A stretch of 32,039 nucleotides of DNA from Candidatus Bathycorpusculum hydrogenotrophicum. GTDB lineage: Archaea > Thermoproteota > Bathyarchaeia > Bathyarchaeales > Bathycorpusculaceae. Below are positions 1-8,027 of this stretch, piece by piece (within the stretch, counting starts at the first letter, position 1; every line of letters starts with the position of its first letter). A model generated the notes under the pieces. The model was not told the DNA's origin. It did not search any database and saw nothing but the letters and a program-made list of their open reading frames with translations. Where the stretch lies: the NCBI GenBank assembly GCA_009783705.1, contig WRCX01000017.1, forward strand, positions 1 to 32,039, written 5' to 3'. A program made the translations under genes and the position numbers.

Positions 1-56
1 TACTTTTTATTCATAACTAAGCACGTGTTAACATATACAATCAACACTTATTTATA

Positions 57-200
57 ATGCGGTCAAAGCAATATGTTACTGTGGATAAAAAAGTGTTAGA
101 GGAAATTTTAAGGGAGCTTGGAGAGCTGAAAAAACTTGCCAAAGAACAGCCTACAGTTTGCGCTGAGGCAAAGGCGAGACCGTTAGAAGAGCTGAAATAG
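57..200 (+). CDS. Small 47-residue helical protein (possible)
   Basis: This ATG-started frame encodes 47 residues, mostly charged and probably alpha-helical: a VDKKVLEEILRELGELKKLAK stretch is followed by a short Glu/Ala/Lys tail. It overlaps the 3' end of the convergent integrase gene by 50 nt. It could be a small cargo gene of the integrated element whose integrase lies next to it, or a chance frame. I recognise no family. The helical pattern with regularly spaced Leu/Ile favours a real protein, but the length is too short to be sure. Confidence 0.35.
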   Translation: MRSKQYVTVDKKVLEEILRELGELKKLAKEQPTVCAEAKARPLEELK

Positions 201-1464
201 TTCCTTCTAGTTTTTCAAGTCTTAGCTGTAATGCCGTGTTCTTTTCTTCAAGCATCTCTTTTCTTTGTTTTTCGGTTTCTTCAAAGCGTAGTGCCGTACC
301 CTTGTCTAGTATCATGCCGCAGGTGGTGCATCTGGTGTCTCCAAAAGGATTTTTACTGCTACATCGTGGGCACTCGACCAGTTTAGCTAATCCTTCAGCC
401 TTTGAAGGTATCTTTAGTCCATGTAGTTCTAGCATTGCATCCTCTAAGTCCCTTGCAGAAAAATGTACGTATCGCCGCGTCATTTTGCTTCCGTATGTCC
501 AGCCAGCAAACTGCTCCAAACGGCTTTCAGTAAACACTTTAGCCATAGCTGTTAGAGAGGTGTGGCGGTAGAGGTATGGCCAGACGTTTCGTTTTAGTCC
601 TGCTTTTTTGGCTAGGTTTTTTATTATTTTGCAGAAGTGTGTATAGCTTAGTCGTTCGCCTGTGTGGTTAACTGCTAGGGAACACCATAGGGGTGCTTGG
701 GGGTCGTCTCTGTTGGGGTGTTCTTGTAGCCATTGTAGTAGGGGTTTGCTTGAGGTGACCAAAGGTATGCGTTTTATGCCTGTTTTCCCGTTTGCGGCTA
801 TGAGACAGTATTCTTCTTTGAAGATTACACTGCTGTTGCGCATGGTTAGTAGTTCGCTGGGGCGTAGGGCGGCTTCGAAGAGTACATATATGATGGCGCG
901 GTCGCGTTTGTTTGTGACGGCTTTTAGTATGGCGGTTATTTCTTCTTGGGTGAGTAGGTTTTCGGGGGTGACTTTGGGGTTTTTTTCTTTCACTGTTAAG
1001 CTTATCCAGTTTACTTCGGGGGGTATGGGGGTGTTTTTGGCGCAACTGCCTGTTTTGGCGTATTGAACCAGTTTTCGTAGTAAGAGTTTGTTGTCGGCTT
1101 TTGTGGATTCTTTGTTTGGTCGGTTGTTTATGTTGGCTACTATGTGTTCTATGTCTGTTTTATTCATAGCTTTAATGTCTGCACCATCAATTATGCGCAA
1201 TAATACGGGCATGTGGGAGCTACATTTTGAGATTCTGCCGAGGGATAATCCTAATGCGTTTAGGTGGTCTAAAAACTGCAAACCTAATGTTCCGTTTGGG
1301 AGTTGTTGTATGTTGTGTCGGTTTCGCCTTATGCGTTGGGCGTAGTCGTGTATTGGTTTGTTTGTTAACATGTCCCTTGTATGTTCGGGGATTTTTAAAG
1401 GCGAAGATTTTGGTTTTGTTTTTTGGGTTTTTTGAGCCGAAGTTTGAGGAAGAGAACCAGACAT
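151..1464 (-). CDS. Tyrosine recombinase / integrase with C-terminal zinc ribbon
   Basis: This is a 437-residue phage-type integrase that would catalyse site-specific strand exchange. An N-terminal SAM-like core-binding region (about residues 40-140) precedes the catalytic domain (about 170-345). Visible catalytic residues are Arg201 (AALRPSELL), Arg300 and His301 (PYLYRHTSLT), Trp322 (AGW) and the nucleophile candidate Tyr332 (RRYVHFS). The first His of the usual HxxR box is Tyr297 here. The C-terminus adds a zinc ribbon (Cys365, Cys368, Cys379, Cys382) and a coiled coil, an arrangement found in archaeal integrases. The ATG lies 7 nt beyond the encoded CCA of tRNA-Leu, on the same strand. 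The gene therefore has no room for its own promoter outside the tRNA and may be read through from it. The frame is intact. The rest of the element should lie to the left of the window. Confidence 0.9.
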   Translation of the reverse strand: MSGSLPQTSAQKTQKTKPKSSPLKIPEHTRDMLTNKPIHDYAQRIRRNRHNIQQLPNGTLGLQFLDHLNALGLSLGRISKCSSHMPVLLRIIDGADIKAMNKTDIEHIVANINNRPNKESTKADNKLLLRKLVQYAKTGSCAKNTPIPPEVNWISLTVKEKNPKVTPENLLTQEEITAILKAVTNKRDRAIIYVLFEAALRPSELLTMRNSSVIFKEEYCLIAANGKTGIKRIPLVTSSKPLLQWLQEHPNRDDPQAPLWCSLAVNHTGERLSYTHFCKIIKNLAKKAGLKRNVWPYLYRHTSLTAMAKVFTESRLEQFAGWTYGSKMTRRYVHFSARDLEDAMLELHGLKIPSKAEGLAKLVECPRCSSKNPFGDTRCTTCGMILDKGTALRFEETEKQRKEMLEEKNTALQLRLEKLEGTISALLTVSPLPQRKL

Positions 1465-1471
1465 GTTTGTT

Positions 1472-1559
1472 TGGTGCAGGGGGTGGGATTCGAACCCACG
1501 AACCTCTGCAGGATAGGCTCCTGAAGCCTACGCCGTTGACCTGGCTTGGCGACCCCTGC
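1472..1559 (-). tRNA. tRNA-Leu (anticodon CAG), CCA encoded
   Basis: Read on the minus strand, the acceptor stem GCAGGGG (1559-1553) pairs with CCCCTGC (1482-1476), followed by discriminator A (1475) and an encoded CCA (1474-1472). The D-stem is GCC/GGC. The anticodon stem TAGGC/GCCTA encloses loop TTCAGGA, giving anticodon CAG. A long variable arm, as expected of a class II tRNA, precedes the T-arm GTGGG-TTCGAAT-CCCAC. The integrase starts immediately downstream, so this 3' end is the likely attachment site. Confidence 0.95.
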
Positions 1560-1590
1560 ACATAATAGGTTACTATCCATTACTTTTACA

Positions 1591-1598
1591 AATAAATA
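1591..1598 (-). promoter_or_regulatory. Probable TATA box of tRNA-Leu
   Basis: The minus-strand motif TATTTATT lies about 35 nt upstream of the tRNA 5' end. That suits transcription starting a few nucleotides before the mature tRNA. No other promoter is available for the downstream integrase. Confidence 0.5.
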
Positions 1599-1599
1599 C

Positions 1600-1885
1600 G
1601 TTGCCGACCAAAACTGTAGAGCTTGCTTTCTGTTGCCCTCTTAGAGTCCTGTAGGTTGCATTGTTTTTCTTTTTTTGATGTGATGTGACTTTTTGATGGT
1701 TGGTTGCAACGCAATCGGGTTGGTTATTGTTTTTGTTTTTCTAGTTATGTTTTTTTGTGGTTGGTTTTTGAGGGTGCGGTTTGTCTTGATGTTGTGGTTT
1801 GGGTTGGGTTTTTGGGGTTGTTTGTGTTAGGTGGCATTTTGTTTTAATTGGTGCACTAATGTGTTATTTTGTGCTATATTTGTCG
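1600..1885. other. Gene-free T/G-rich stretch
   Basis: This stretch between tRNA-Leu and the structured RNA has a T/G-rich plus strand, so its minus strand has the A/C-rich look of coding strands here. Only short minus-strand frames occur, for example about 31 residues, and none resembles a protein. I see no repeat or RNA gene in it. Confidence 0.4.
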
Positions 1886-1890
1886 TAAAA

Positions 1891-1897
1891 TTTAAAT
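1891..1897 (+). promoter_or_regulatory. TATA box upstream of structured RNA
   Basis: TTTAAAT, within an A/T-rich context preceded by GTAAAA, lies about 27 nt before the first stem of the structured RNA. This is the normal archaeal TATA-to-start distance. Confidence 0.5.
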
Positions 1898-1920
1898 CGG
1901 TCCAGTGCTAAATAGTTCTA

Positions 1921-2175
1921 TGCAGATCGCTGATGCAATGCATTGGAGCATTGAAGCATGCGGTTAAAACAGCGGTAAAATCGATATGTGAAAGACTCTG
2001 CTCTAATGGGCTGGACATGCACATTGTGGTGCCTGGCTGTGTGGCACAGTAGGTCCAACAGCAAACGGGTGCCTGCTCAAGGTCTGTCAGATGAACCAGG
2101 TCAACAATAGACTTGGAGTACTCTGTAAAACTGGTGGGAATCAATCGGCTATGCCGTCCATATTCCACTTTTTTT
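1921..2175 (+). ncRNA. Structured non-coding RNA, family not recognised
   Basis: The stretch differs in composition from its T/G-rich flanks and is full of exact complementary pairs. CAATGC (1936-1941) pairs with GCATTG (1948-1953). GCTGGAC (2010-2016) pairs with GTCCA plus AGC (2053-2062), and encloses CTGTG-TGG-CACAG (2037-2049). CCAGGTC (2096-2102) pairs with GACTTGG (2110-2116). A 3' stem GTGGGAAT/ATTCCAC (2134-2168) encloses CGGC-TAT-GCCG and is followed by seven T. A TATA box lies about 27 nt upstream. The overlapping minus-strand frame (1908-2168) does not look like a protein. I looked for the SRP motif GGAAGG..AGCAGC and the RNase P motif GAGGAAAGUCC and found neither. Best call is an unassigned stable RNA of about 250 nt. 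Confidence 0.55.
2134..2175 (+). terminator. Stem-loop plus T7 run ending the structured RNA
   Basis: An imperfect stem GTGGGAAT/ATTCCAC with an inner perfect CGGC/GCCG hairpin is followed directly by seven T (2169-2175). A T-run alone can terminate archaeal RNA polymerase; here the stem is probably also the 3' domain of the RNA. Confidence 0.5.
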
Positions 2176-2295
2176 AGAGTTGCACCTAAATTTGTTTTTG
2201 TCTTTGATGTGTGTGGTTGTCTGGTTTGTTCATGGTTTTTGGGCTAAAGGTTTAAGTGTGTCCTCAATGTTTATTGTGAAAAAGGATGTAAAACA

Positions 2296-2457
2296 ATGCC
2301 AACTCACGGTTCACTCTCAAAAGCCGGGAAAGTAAGGAATCAAACTCCTAAAATTGAGGCTCGTGAAAGGACTTCTCCAAGCCCTAAAAACCGTAGCAGA
2401 CGCAACTATGAAAAACGTGTTGTTCTGCAGCGGAAACCCGGGCAAAACTGGATGTAA
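2296..2457 (+). CDS. rps30e: Small-subunit ribosomal protein S30e
   Basis: This 53-residue basic protein begins MPTHGSLSKAGKVRNQTPKI and ends in the KRVVLQRKPGQNWM type of tail typical of S30e. It belongs to the archaeal/eukaryotic 30S/40S subunit and has the normal length for an archaeal S30e, without the ubiquitin-like fusion seen in eukaryotes. A TATA-like TTTAAG at about 2251 lies upstream. It appears to be a single-gene unit between the structured RNA and elp3. S30e is typical of TACK archaea, which informs the lineage guess. Confidence 0.93.
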   Translation: MPTHGSLSKAGKVRNQTPKIEARERTSPSPKNRSRRNYEKRVVLQRKPGQNWM

Positions 2458-2587
2458 GCTTTAAACCACTTTTATTTCTTTCCACCATTATCTAGGTGTA
2501 CTTGGGCTTTTAACCAAAGTAAATTTTATAGTGTAAACCGGTGTAGTTATCTACTCTAGTATTAACAATATTTGGGTTATCTAAATC

Positions 2588-4186
2588 TTGACAAACACAG
2601 TTGCGCTCCGCGAAATCATCGAAATACTTCTCGCAATGTCAGCTCCTACCCGAGAAGATGTTAACCGCCTAAAAATCAAAATTGCAGGTAAACATCACCT
2701 AGAAAAAGTTCCCTCAAGTGCCGATTTGATAAGCCAACTCACACCCAAAGAAACACCTCTGCTCCTGCCGCTTCTAAAGCGAAAAACCACACGAACCATA
2801 AGCGGTGTCACTGTGGTTGCCGTTATGACTAAACCCTATCCATGTCCCCAGCCTGAACCCTGCGCTTACTGCCCCGGCGGACCCACTTTAGGTTCCCCTC
2901 AGAGCTACACCGGCCACGAACCCGCAGCCATGCGTGGCACCCAAAACAGCTTTGATCCAAACAGCCAAGTCACAAGCCGCATTGAACAGCTAACCCAAAT
3001 CGGACATAAAGTCGACAAAATCGAACTCGTTATTATGGGCGGAACCTTCCCCGCTACACCTATAGAGTACCAAACCTGGTTTATCCAACGCTGCCTAGAT
3101 GGGATTGTAGGCAAACCCTCAGTGGACCTCACAGAGGCCAAAGCCAACGCAGAAATCAGCGCAACCCGCAATGTTGGCATAACTGTTGAAACCCGTCCTG
3201 ATTGGGCAAAACAACCCCACATCGATATCATGCTTGACATGGGCGTCACCCGCATCGAATTAGGCGTGCAGAACCCTAATGACGAAATTTATCAGTTAGT
3301 AGGTCGAACACACACAACCCAAGATGTGATTGAGGCTACCCGTATAGCTAAAGACGCCGGCTTAAAAATCGTTTATCACCTAATGCCTGGCATGCCGGGG
3401 AGCAACCCAAAAAAAGACCTAGAAATCTTTCAACAAATTTTTACTAACCCCGCATTTATGCCTGATATGATAAAAATTTATCCTTGCCTAGCCATTGAGG
3501 GCACTAAAGCCAATCAATGGTACCAAAACGGCACCTATCATCCCTATACAACCGAGCAAGCTGCAGAGGTAATTGCTGAGATCAAAAAATTTATCCCAAA
3601 ATGGGTGCGGGTAATGCGGGTTCAACGCGATATTCCTGCGGGTCTTATTTTGGCAGGCGTGAAAAAAAGTAATCTTCGAGAACTCGCCCAACAAAAACTC
3701 GCCCAGCAAGGCCTGCATTGTCAATGTATCCGTTGCCGTGAAGTGGGCCACAGATTACAAGTTGACCACATCAAACCTGAGATAGCAAATATCCAAATCC
3801 TAACCCAGCAATATGAGGCATCTGAGGGCACCGAGGTTTTCATATCAGCCGAAGACCCCAAAAACGATGTATTGCTGGGCTATTTACGGTTGCGCATTCC
3901 CTCATCATATGCTCACCGACCCGAAATCACCCAAGTTCCCTCAGCTATAGTTCGTGAGTTGCATGTTTATGGTCCCCTGGTCCCTGTTGGGGGACGGCCT
4001 GATGGAGAGTGGCAGCATAGAGGCTATGGCAAGGTGCTCTTAGCAGAGGCTGAGCGTATTGCAAGGAACCATGAGCGGGAAAAGCTTTTAGTTATTAGTG
4101 CGCTAGGAACAAGGCGATACTACATGCGCTTGGGTTATGAGCGTGATGGAGTTTATGTTTCAAAGAGGCTAAAGACAGATGAGTGA
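2588..4186 (+). CDS. elp3: Archaeal Elp3, tRNA uridine(34) carboxymethyl-forming radical SAM/acetyltransferase
   Basis: This 532-residue protein would install the acetyl-derived carboxymethyl group on C5 of wobble uridine in tRNA, using S-adenosylmethionine and acetyl-CoA. The N-terminal radical SAM domain has the cluster cysteines 86, 92 and 95 (CPQPEPCAYCPGG). The MGGTFPA motif follows, and the C-terminal GNAT acetyltransferase domain contains RELHVYGPLVPVG and HRGYGKVLL. Length and domain order are normal. TTG at 2588 is the best full-length start; ATG at 2636 would remove 16 residues outside the core. The stop overlaps the gatD start by 8 nt, so the two are probably translationally coupled. 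Both products concern tRNA decoding accuracy or charging. Confidence 0.95.
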   Translation: MTNTVALREIIEILLAMSAPTREDVNRLKIKIAGKHHLEKVPSSADLISQLTPKETPLLLPLLKRKTTRTISGVTVVAVMTKPYPCPQPEPCAYCPGGPTLGSPQSYTGHEPAAMRGTQNSFDPNSQVTSRIEQLTQIGHKVDKIELVIMGGTFPATPIEYQTWFIQRCLDGIVGKPSVDLTEAKANAEISATRNVGITVETRPDWAKQPHIDIMLDMGVTRIELGVQNPNDEIYQLVGRTHTTQDVIEATRIAKDAGLKIVYHLMPGMPGSNPKKDLEIFQQIFTNPAFMPDMIKIYPCLAIEGTKANQWYQNGTYHPYTTEQAAEVIAEIKKFIPKWVRVMRVQRDIPAGLILAGVKKSNLRELAQQKLAQQGLHCQCIRCREVGHRLQVDHIKPEIANIQILTQQYEASEGTEVFISAEDPKNDVLLGYLRLRIPSSYAHRPEITQVPSAIVRELHVYGPLVPVGGRPDGEWQHRGYGKVLLAEAERIARNHEREKLLVISALGTRRYYMRLGYERDGVYVSKRLKTDE

Positions 4187-5531
4187 ACTAGACGCATCAG
4201 GTTATAGAGGCAAGGCACTTGAGTTGCTAAAAGAGGCAGACTGCAGTGTCGGCGATATCATAAAACTTACACGCAAAAACAAAACCTATGAGGGCATTTT
4301 GATTCCCCGCTTTGGTGATGGAGATGCTATTATCATAAAGATGCCAAGCGGCTACAACATAGGCATCCAAGCCACAGACGATCTCTCAGTGCAAAAAATC
4401 GGCCAGGGCACCAAACCCACCTTTGCGTCTCCTCCTCTGCCAAAACAAAACCCCTCACTTCCACATGTTGTTATCATGAGTACTGGTGGAACCATCGCTA
4501 GCCGGGTTGATTATCGCACAGGGGCAGTCCGATCTGCCATGTCGGCTAATGATCTCTACGGTGTGGTGCCTGAACTCGCCGATATCTCCCAGGTGGACAC
4601 TGAGATCGTCTTTAGCATCTACAGTGAGAACCTGCGCCAACAAGACTGGAGCGAACTCGCAACCAAAGTCGCTCAACAAATTCAAAAGGGCACAAACGGC
4701 GTTGTCATCGCACATGGTACCGACACCATGGCATACACCTCAGCCGCACTGAGCTTTGCTCTACAAAACTTACCCGTACCTGTTATCCTCGTTGGTGCAC
4801 AACGCTCTTCTGATCGCCCCAGCAGCGATGCCGCAACCAACCTCATAGGCGCGGTTAAAGCCGCAGGGGAAGCACCCTTTGCCGAGGTAGGCTTAGCAAT
4901 GCATGACACAATCTCCGATGCCGCCATAGCGGTGCATCGAGGCACAAAAGTGCGCAAATGCCACACAAGCCGCCGAGACACCTTCCACTCCATCAATGAC
5001 TCACCCATAGCAAAAATACAAAACCTCCAAGTTAACATGACCACAACCAACTACCACAAACGCGATCCCAACCGCCAACTCGTCTTAAAACCCAATTTCA
5101 GCGACAAAGTCGCCCTAATCAAATTCTACCCCGGCCTTGACCCCGCAATCATTGATTTCTATCTCGAACGCGGCACACGCGGCATCCTCTTAGAGGGCTC
5201 AGGCTTGGGTCATGTGAGCAAATTCTGCTTTGAGAGCCTCAAACGAGCCACAGCCCAAGGTGTAGTGGTTGCAATGGCCTCCCAGTGCATCTGGGGACGA
5301 GTCAATATGAACATCTACGACACAGGCCGCGACTTACTTAACTTAGGCGTGGTTCCCCTCGAGGACATGTTCCCTGAAACAGGCCTAGTCAAGCTGATGT
5401 GGGCCTTAGGACAAACCGAGGATCCACAACAAGTTATCACCCTGCTAAAAACCAACATTGCAGGCGAATACTTAACCCGCACCCTACCCCAAGAAGAAAA
5501 ACTCCACTACGAGGCAAACCCTAATGTCTAA
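4179..5531 (+). CDS. gatD: Glutamyl-tRNA(Gln) amidotransferase subunit D
   Basis: This 450-residue subunit is the asparaginase-like half of archaeal GatDE. It hydrolyses glutamine to release the ammonia used to convert Glu-tRNA(Gln) to Gln-tRNA(Gln). A GatD-specific N-terminal beta-barrel (about 1-80) precedes the L-asparaginase fold. Catalytic motifs are visible: STGGTIAS with Thr105, AHGTDTMAY with Thr181/Asp182, and a basic GTKVRKCHTSRR stretch that should hold the catalytic Lys. It overlaps elp3 by 8 nt and gatE by 8 nt, so the three genes form one operon. Length is normal and there is no sign of damage. Confidence 0.96.
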   Translation: MSELDASGYRGKALELLKEADCSVGDIIKLTRKNKTYEGILIPRFGDGDAIIIKMPSGYNIGIQATDDLSVQKIGQGTKPTFASPPLPKQNPSLPHVVIMSTGGTIASRVDYRTGAVRSAMSANDLYGVVPELADISQVDTEIVFSIYSENLRQQDWSELATKVAQQIQKGTNGVVIAHGTDTMAYTSAALSFALQNLPVPVILVGAQRSSDRPSSDAATNLIGAVKAAGEAPFAEVGLAMHDTISDAAIAVHRGTKVRKCHTSRRDTFHSINDSPIAKIQNLQVNMTTTNYHKRDPNRQLVLKPNFSDKVALIKFYPGLDPAIIDFYLERGTRGILLEGSGLGHVSKFCFESLKRATAQGVVVAMASQCIWGRVNMNIYDTGRDLLNLGVVPLEDMFPETGLVKLMWALGQTEDPQQVITLLKTNIAGEYLTRTLPQEEKLHYEANPNV

Positions 5532-7428
5532 ACCCTCTCTTGATTACACTAAAATCGGCTTAAAAGTCGGCTTAGAAATCCACCAACAACTAAAGGTTAA
5601 CAGCAAACTGTTCTGTAGCTGCTCACCTGAACTGTTCAAAGAAGAACCCGACATCACATTTTTGCGCCGTTTGCGCCCCACACAGAGCGAACTTGGACAA
5701 GTTGATCCTGCCGCATATTTCGAGTTTCAAAAAGGCAACAAAATCCTCTATGAAGCTAACCGCACCAGCAGTTGCCTAGTCGAGATGGATGAGGAACCGC
5801 CGCATCCCATAAACATGGATGCCGTTGAGGTCGTGTTGACGGCATCACTTATGATGAACATGCAACCCGTAGACGAAGTTCACGTTATGCGCAAAACCGT
5901 TATCGACGGCTCAAACACCACCGGCTTCCAACGCACAACTATTATCGCCCTAGACGGCTGGATAGTGGTCAACGGCAAAACCATACCCATGCAAGCCGCC
6001 AGCCTTGAAGAAGACTCCGCCCGCAAAACCGCCACCCATGAAGACAAAACCACCTGCTATCGCATCGACCGACTAGGCATCCCCCTAATTGAGGTCACCA
6101 CCGCACCTGTGATTTATTCCCCCCAAGAAGCCCAAGAAGTCGCATTTGCCATCGGACGCATACTGCGCGACACAGGCAAAGTCATGCGCGGCTTGGGCAC
6201 AATTCGCCAAGACCTAAACGTATCCCTACCCAACGGTGCACTAATTGAAATCAAAGGCGTACAAACTCTAGATCTAATCTCAACCGTTGTAGAATATGAG
6301 GCCCAACGCCAGCTGGGTTTAATTGCCATAAAAGACGAACTTGCCAATCACAACATAACCCCAAATACACTCAAAGCTGAACTGGTTGAGGTCACAAACA
6401 TCTTTGAAGCAACAAAAAGTAAAGTTCTACGCAAAGCCCTCGACAAAAACCAAACCGTTTTTGCTGTAAAACTCATAGGATTTGCAGGGTTGACGGGGCG
6501 TGAGTTGATGCCCAACTTCCGCTTTGGATCTGAACTCAGTGACCGCGCCAAATTCTGGGGCCGCGTCGGCGGTATATTTCACACCGATGAAGCCCTTGCA
6601 AACTATGGCATCACCCCCCAAGAAATCACCTTGCTACGCGAAGTAGTACAAGCAAACCCCACTGATGCCGTTGTCTTTGTAGCTGACACAGCCCAAAACA
6701 GCCAAGACGCCCTCAAAGCAGTAATAACCCGCGCCCAAGAAGCCTGCCTAGGCATTCCCCAAGAAACCCGCACAGCCAAAGACGATGGCACCACCCGCTA
6801 CATGCGCCCCCGCCCCGGCGCCGCTCGCATGTACCCCGAAACCGACATCCCACCCCAACCCCTAACCCCCCAATTAGTACAAACCATACAAACTCATCTG
6901 CCCGAATCCGCCGATAAAAAATTCCAACGCCTCAGCAAACAATACAGCCTAAACGAAAAACTCACCAAACAACTCCTTGACTCCGAATATCTAAGTCTCT
7001 TCGAAGAAATCGCCCAAACAAGCGGCGTATCAGTTGCCACCATTGCAGCCTTTCTAACCGAGACCATAAAAGCACTTCAACGAGACGGTATACCCACGGC
7101 TCAGGTTACCGATGAGCAAATCAGTTGTATCTTTAGAGCTGTTGGCTGTGGCGAACTTGCCAAAGAAGCCATCGCAGATGTGTTTAGTTGGTTGGCTAAA
7201 AACGAGGACAAAACCGTTTCAGACGCTGTTAGTGCATTGGGCTTTAAGATGTTTACCGAAACTGAACTCGCTGTTATAATTGATCGTATAGTCGTTGCTA
7301 ATAAAGTGCAAATTGAAAAGCTGGGCAAAAATGCGATGGGTATGCTTATGGGTGCTGTTATGAAGGAGGTTCGTGGAAAAGCCAGCCCCGACTTGGTCTC
7401 CAAGCTCTTAAAGAACGCTGTAGGCTAA
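5524..7428 (+). CDS. gatE: Glutamyl-tRNA(Gln) amidotransferase subunit E
   Basis: This 634-residue subunit is the GatB-related half of GatDE. It phosphorylates the gamma-carboxyl of Glu on tRNA(Gln) and amidates it with ammonia from GatD. Visible hallmarks are KVGLEIHQQL at the N-terminus, the CSC(S)PEL region, SARKTATHED, DRLGIPLIEVTTAP, an AspRS-type insertion (about 270-410), and a C-terminal YqeY-like helical tail ending in LGKNAMGMLMGAVMKEVRGKASP. GatDE is found only in archaea and implies that free Gln-tRNA is made indirectly. It follows gatD with an 8-nt overlap. Confidence 0.96.
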   Translation: MSKPSLDYTKIGLKVGLEIHQQLKVNSKLFCSCSPELFKEEPDITFLRRLRPTQSELGQVDPAAYFEFQKGNKILYEANRTSSCLVEMDEEPPHPINMDAVEVVLTASLMMNMQPVDEVHVMRKTVIDGSNTTGFQRTTIIALDGWIVVNGKTIPMQAASLEEDSARKTATHEDKTTCYRIDRLGIPLIEVTTAPVIYSPQEAQEVAFAIGRILRDTGKVMRGLGTIRQDLNVSLPNGALIEIKGVQTLDLISTVVEYEAQRQLGLIAIKDELANHNITPNTLKAELVEVTNIFEATKSKVLRKALDKNQTVFAVKLIGFAGLTGRELMPNFRFGSELSDRAKFWGRVGGIFHTDEALANYGITPQEITLLREVVQANPTDAVVFVADTAQNSQDALKAVITRAQEACLGIPQETRTAKDDGTTRYMRPRPGAARMYPETDIPPQPLTPQLVQTIQTHLPESADKKFQRLSKQYSLNEKLTKQLLDSEYLSLFEEIAQTSGVSVATIAAFLTETIKALQRDGIPTAQVTDEQISCIFRAVGCGELAKEAIADVFSWLAKNEDKTVSDAVSALGFKMFTETELAVIIDRIVVANKVQIEKLGKNAMGMLMGAVMKEVRGKASPDLVSKLLKNAVG

Positions 7429-7457
7429 CTTTGTAAGCGGATTGCGGTGCTGAAGTG

Positions 7458-7778
7458 TCAGAGGATTTCTTCTAGATGCTTTAGTGCCATTGCAATTTCT
7501 TTACCTTTGATTGTGAGGCTATATTCAACTCTGGGTGGGCGACCCTCAAGCATTTTTCTATCTGCTATGCCCTGCCCCTCAATGAGTTTGAGTAAGTTCG
7601 AAAAGGCTTGTCTGCTTATGACAAAACCCTGTTTGTAGAGTTCGTAATACCCAGCTTTTTCCATTTTTTTGAGGTACAGTATGGTTTCAATGACCCCTTT
7701 TCCAAACATGATGTGTGCTTTGTTCCGCAAGAGATCCACATAGTGACTTAGCATTTGCTTATCAAAAGTATAATACAT
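7458..7778 (-). CDS. Small winged-helix transcriptional regulator
   Basis: The maximal frame is 106 residues with one winged-helix domain. The helix-turn-helix lies around FVISRQAFSNLLKLIEGQGI and the wing around RPPRVEYSLTIKGKEI, in the style of MarR/HxlR/PadR proteins; the exact family is uncertain. The first ATG (7778) immediately abuts a minus-strand TATA box, which cannot work for that start. ATG at 7754 (MLSHYVDLL), about 28 nt from the TATA, would be leaderless and is the better start. An AGTACAATGTACT palindrome sits beside the TATA and is a candidate autoregulatory operator. The gene is divergent from the small gene at 7812. Confidence 0.75.
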   Translation of the reverse strand: MYYTFDKQMLSHYVDLLRNKAHIMFGKGVIETILYLKKMEKAGYYELYKQGFVISRQAFSNLLKLIEGQGIADRKMLEGRPPRVEYSLTIKGKEIAMALKHLEEIL

Positions 7779-7798
7779 TATAAATAGTACAATGTACT
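7779..7798. promoter_or_regulatory. Shared TATA box and AGTACAATGTACT operator between divergent genes
   Basis: TATAAAT (7779-7785) reads as a TATA box on both strands: it lies about 30 nt before GTG 7812 on plus and about 28 nt before ATG 7754 on minus. The perfect inverted repeat AGTAC-AAT-GTACT (7786-7798) directly adjoins it. A regulator binding there could control both promoters. Confidence 0.5.
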
Positions 7799-7811
7799 AA
7801 AAAACCAAAGA

Positions 7812-8027
7812 GTGTACTTAACTAAACAGGCGATCAAAATAAACACCAACCAAAAAGCTACACAAACCAGCCAAACAACCGAATACATTAATGTAACTAA
7901 CCTAACCCCCGACAAACGCCGTTCATTATTCATAGATAACATGAACAAAACCGGCTTTACAACCTTTATCAAATATACCCAAGACAACCAAACCTACTTC
8001 ATCTTCATCTACAAACAAGCCCCCTAA
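7812..8027 (+). CDS. Small hypothetical protein, 71 residues
   Basis: The GTG-started frame has the A/C-rich, C-ending codons typical of genes in this window, unlike the opposite-strand frame at 7778-7987. The protein is polar and Thr/Asn/Gln-rich in its first 35 residues. The second half, DKRRSLFIDNMNKTGFTTFIKYTQDNQTYFIFIYK, looks like a small alpha/beta domain. I recognise no family. It is divergent from, and shares a promoter region with, a winged-helix regulator, so it may be that regulator's target or partner. Confidence 0.5.
   Translation: MYLTKQAIKINTNQKATQTSQTTEYINVTNLTPDKRRSLFIDNMNKTGFTTFIKYTQDNQTYFIFIYKQAP

Noticed and set aside
1908..2168. Minus-strand open frame of 86 residues
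   Set aside because: Its sequence is not protein-like and it lies fully within the structured RNA, whose promoter, stems and T-run are on the plus strand.
1921..2175. SRP RNA or RNase P RNA
   Set aside because: The conserved SRP loop motif and the RNase P core motifs are not present on either strand.
7778..7987. Minus-strand hydrophobic frame of 69 residues
   Set aside because: It is the shadow of the plus-strand A/C-rich small gene and would place the divergent promoter inside coding sequence.
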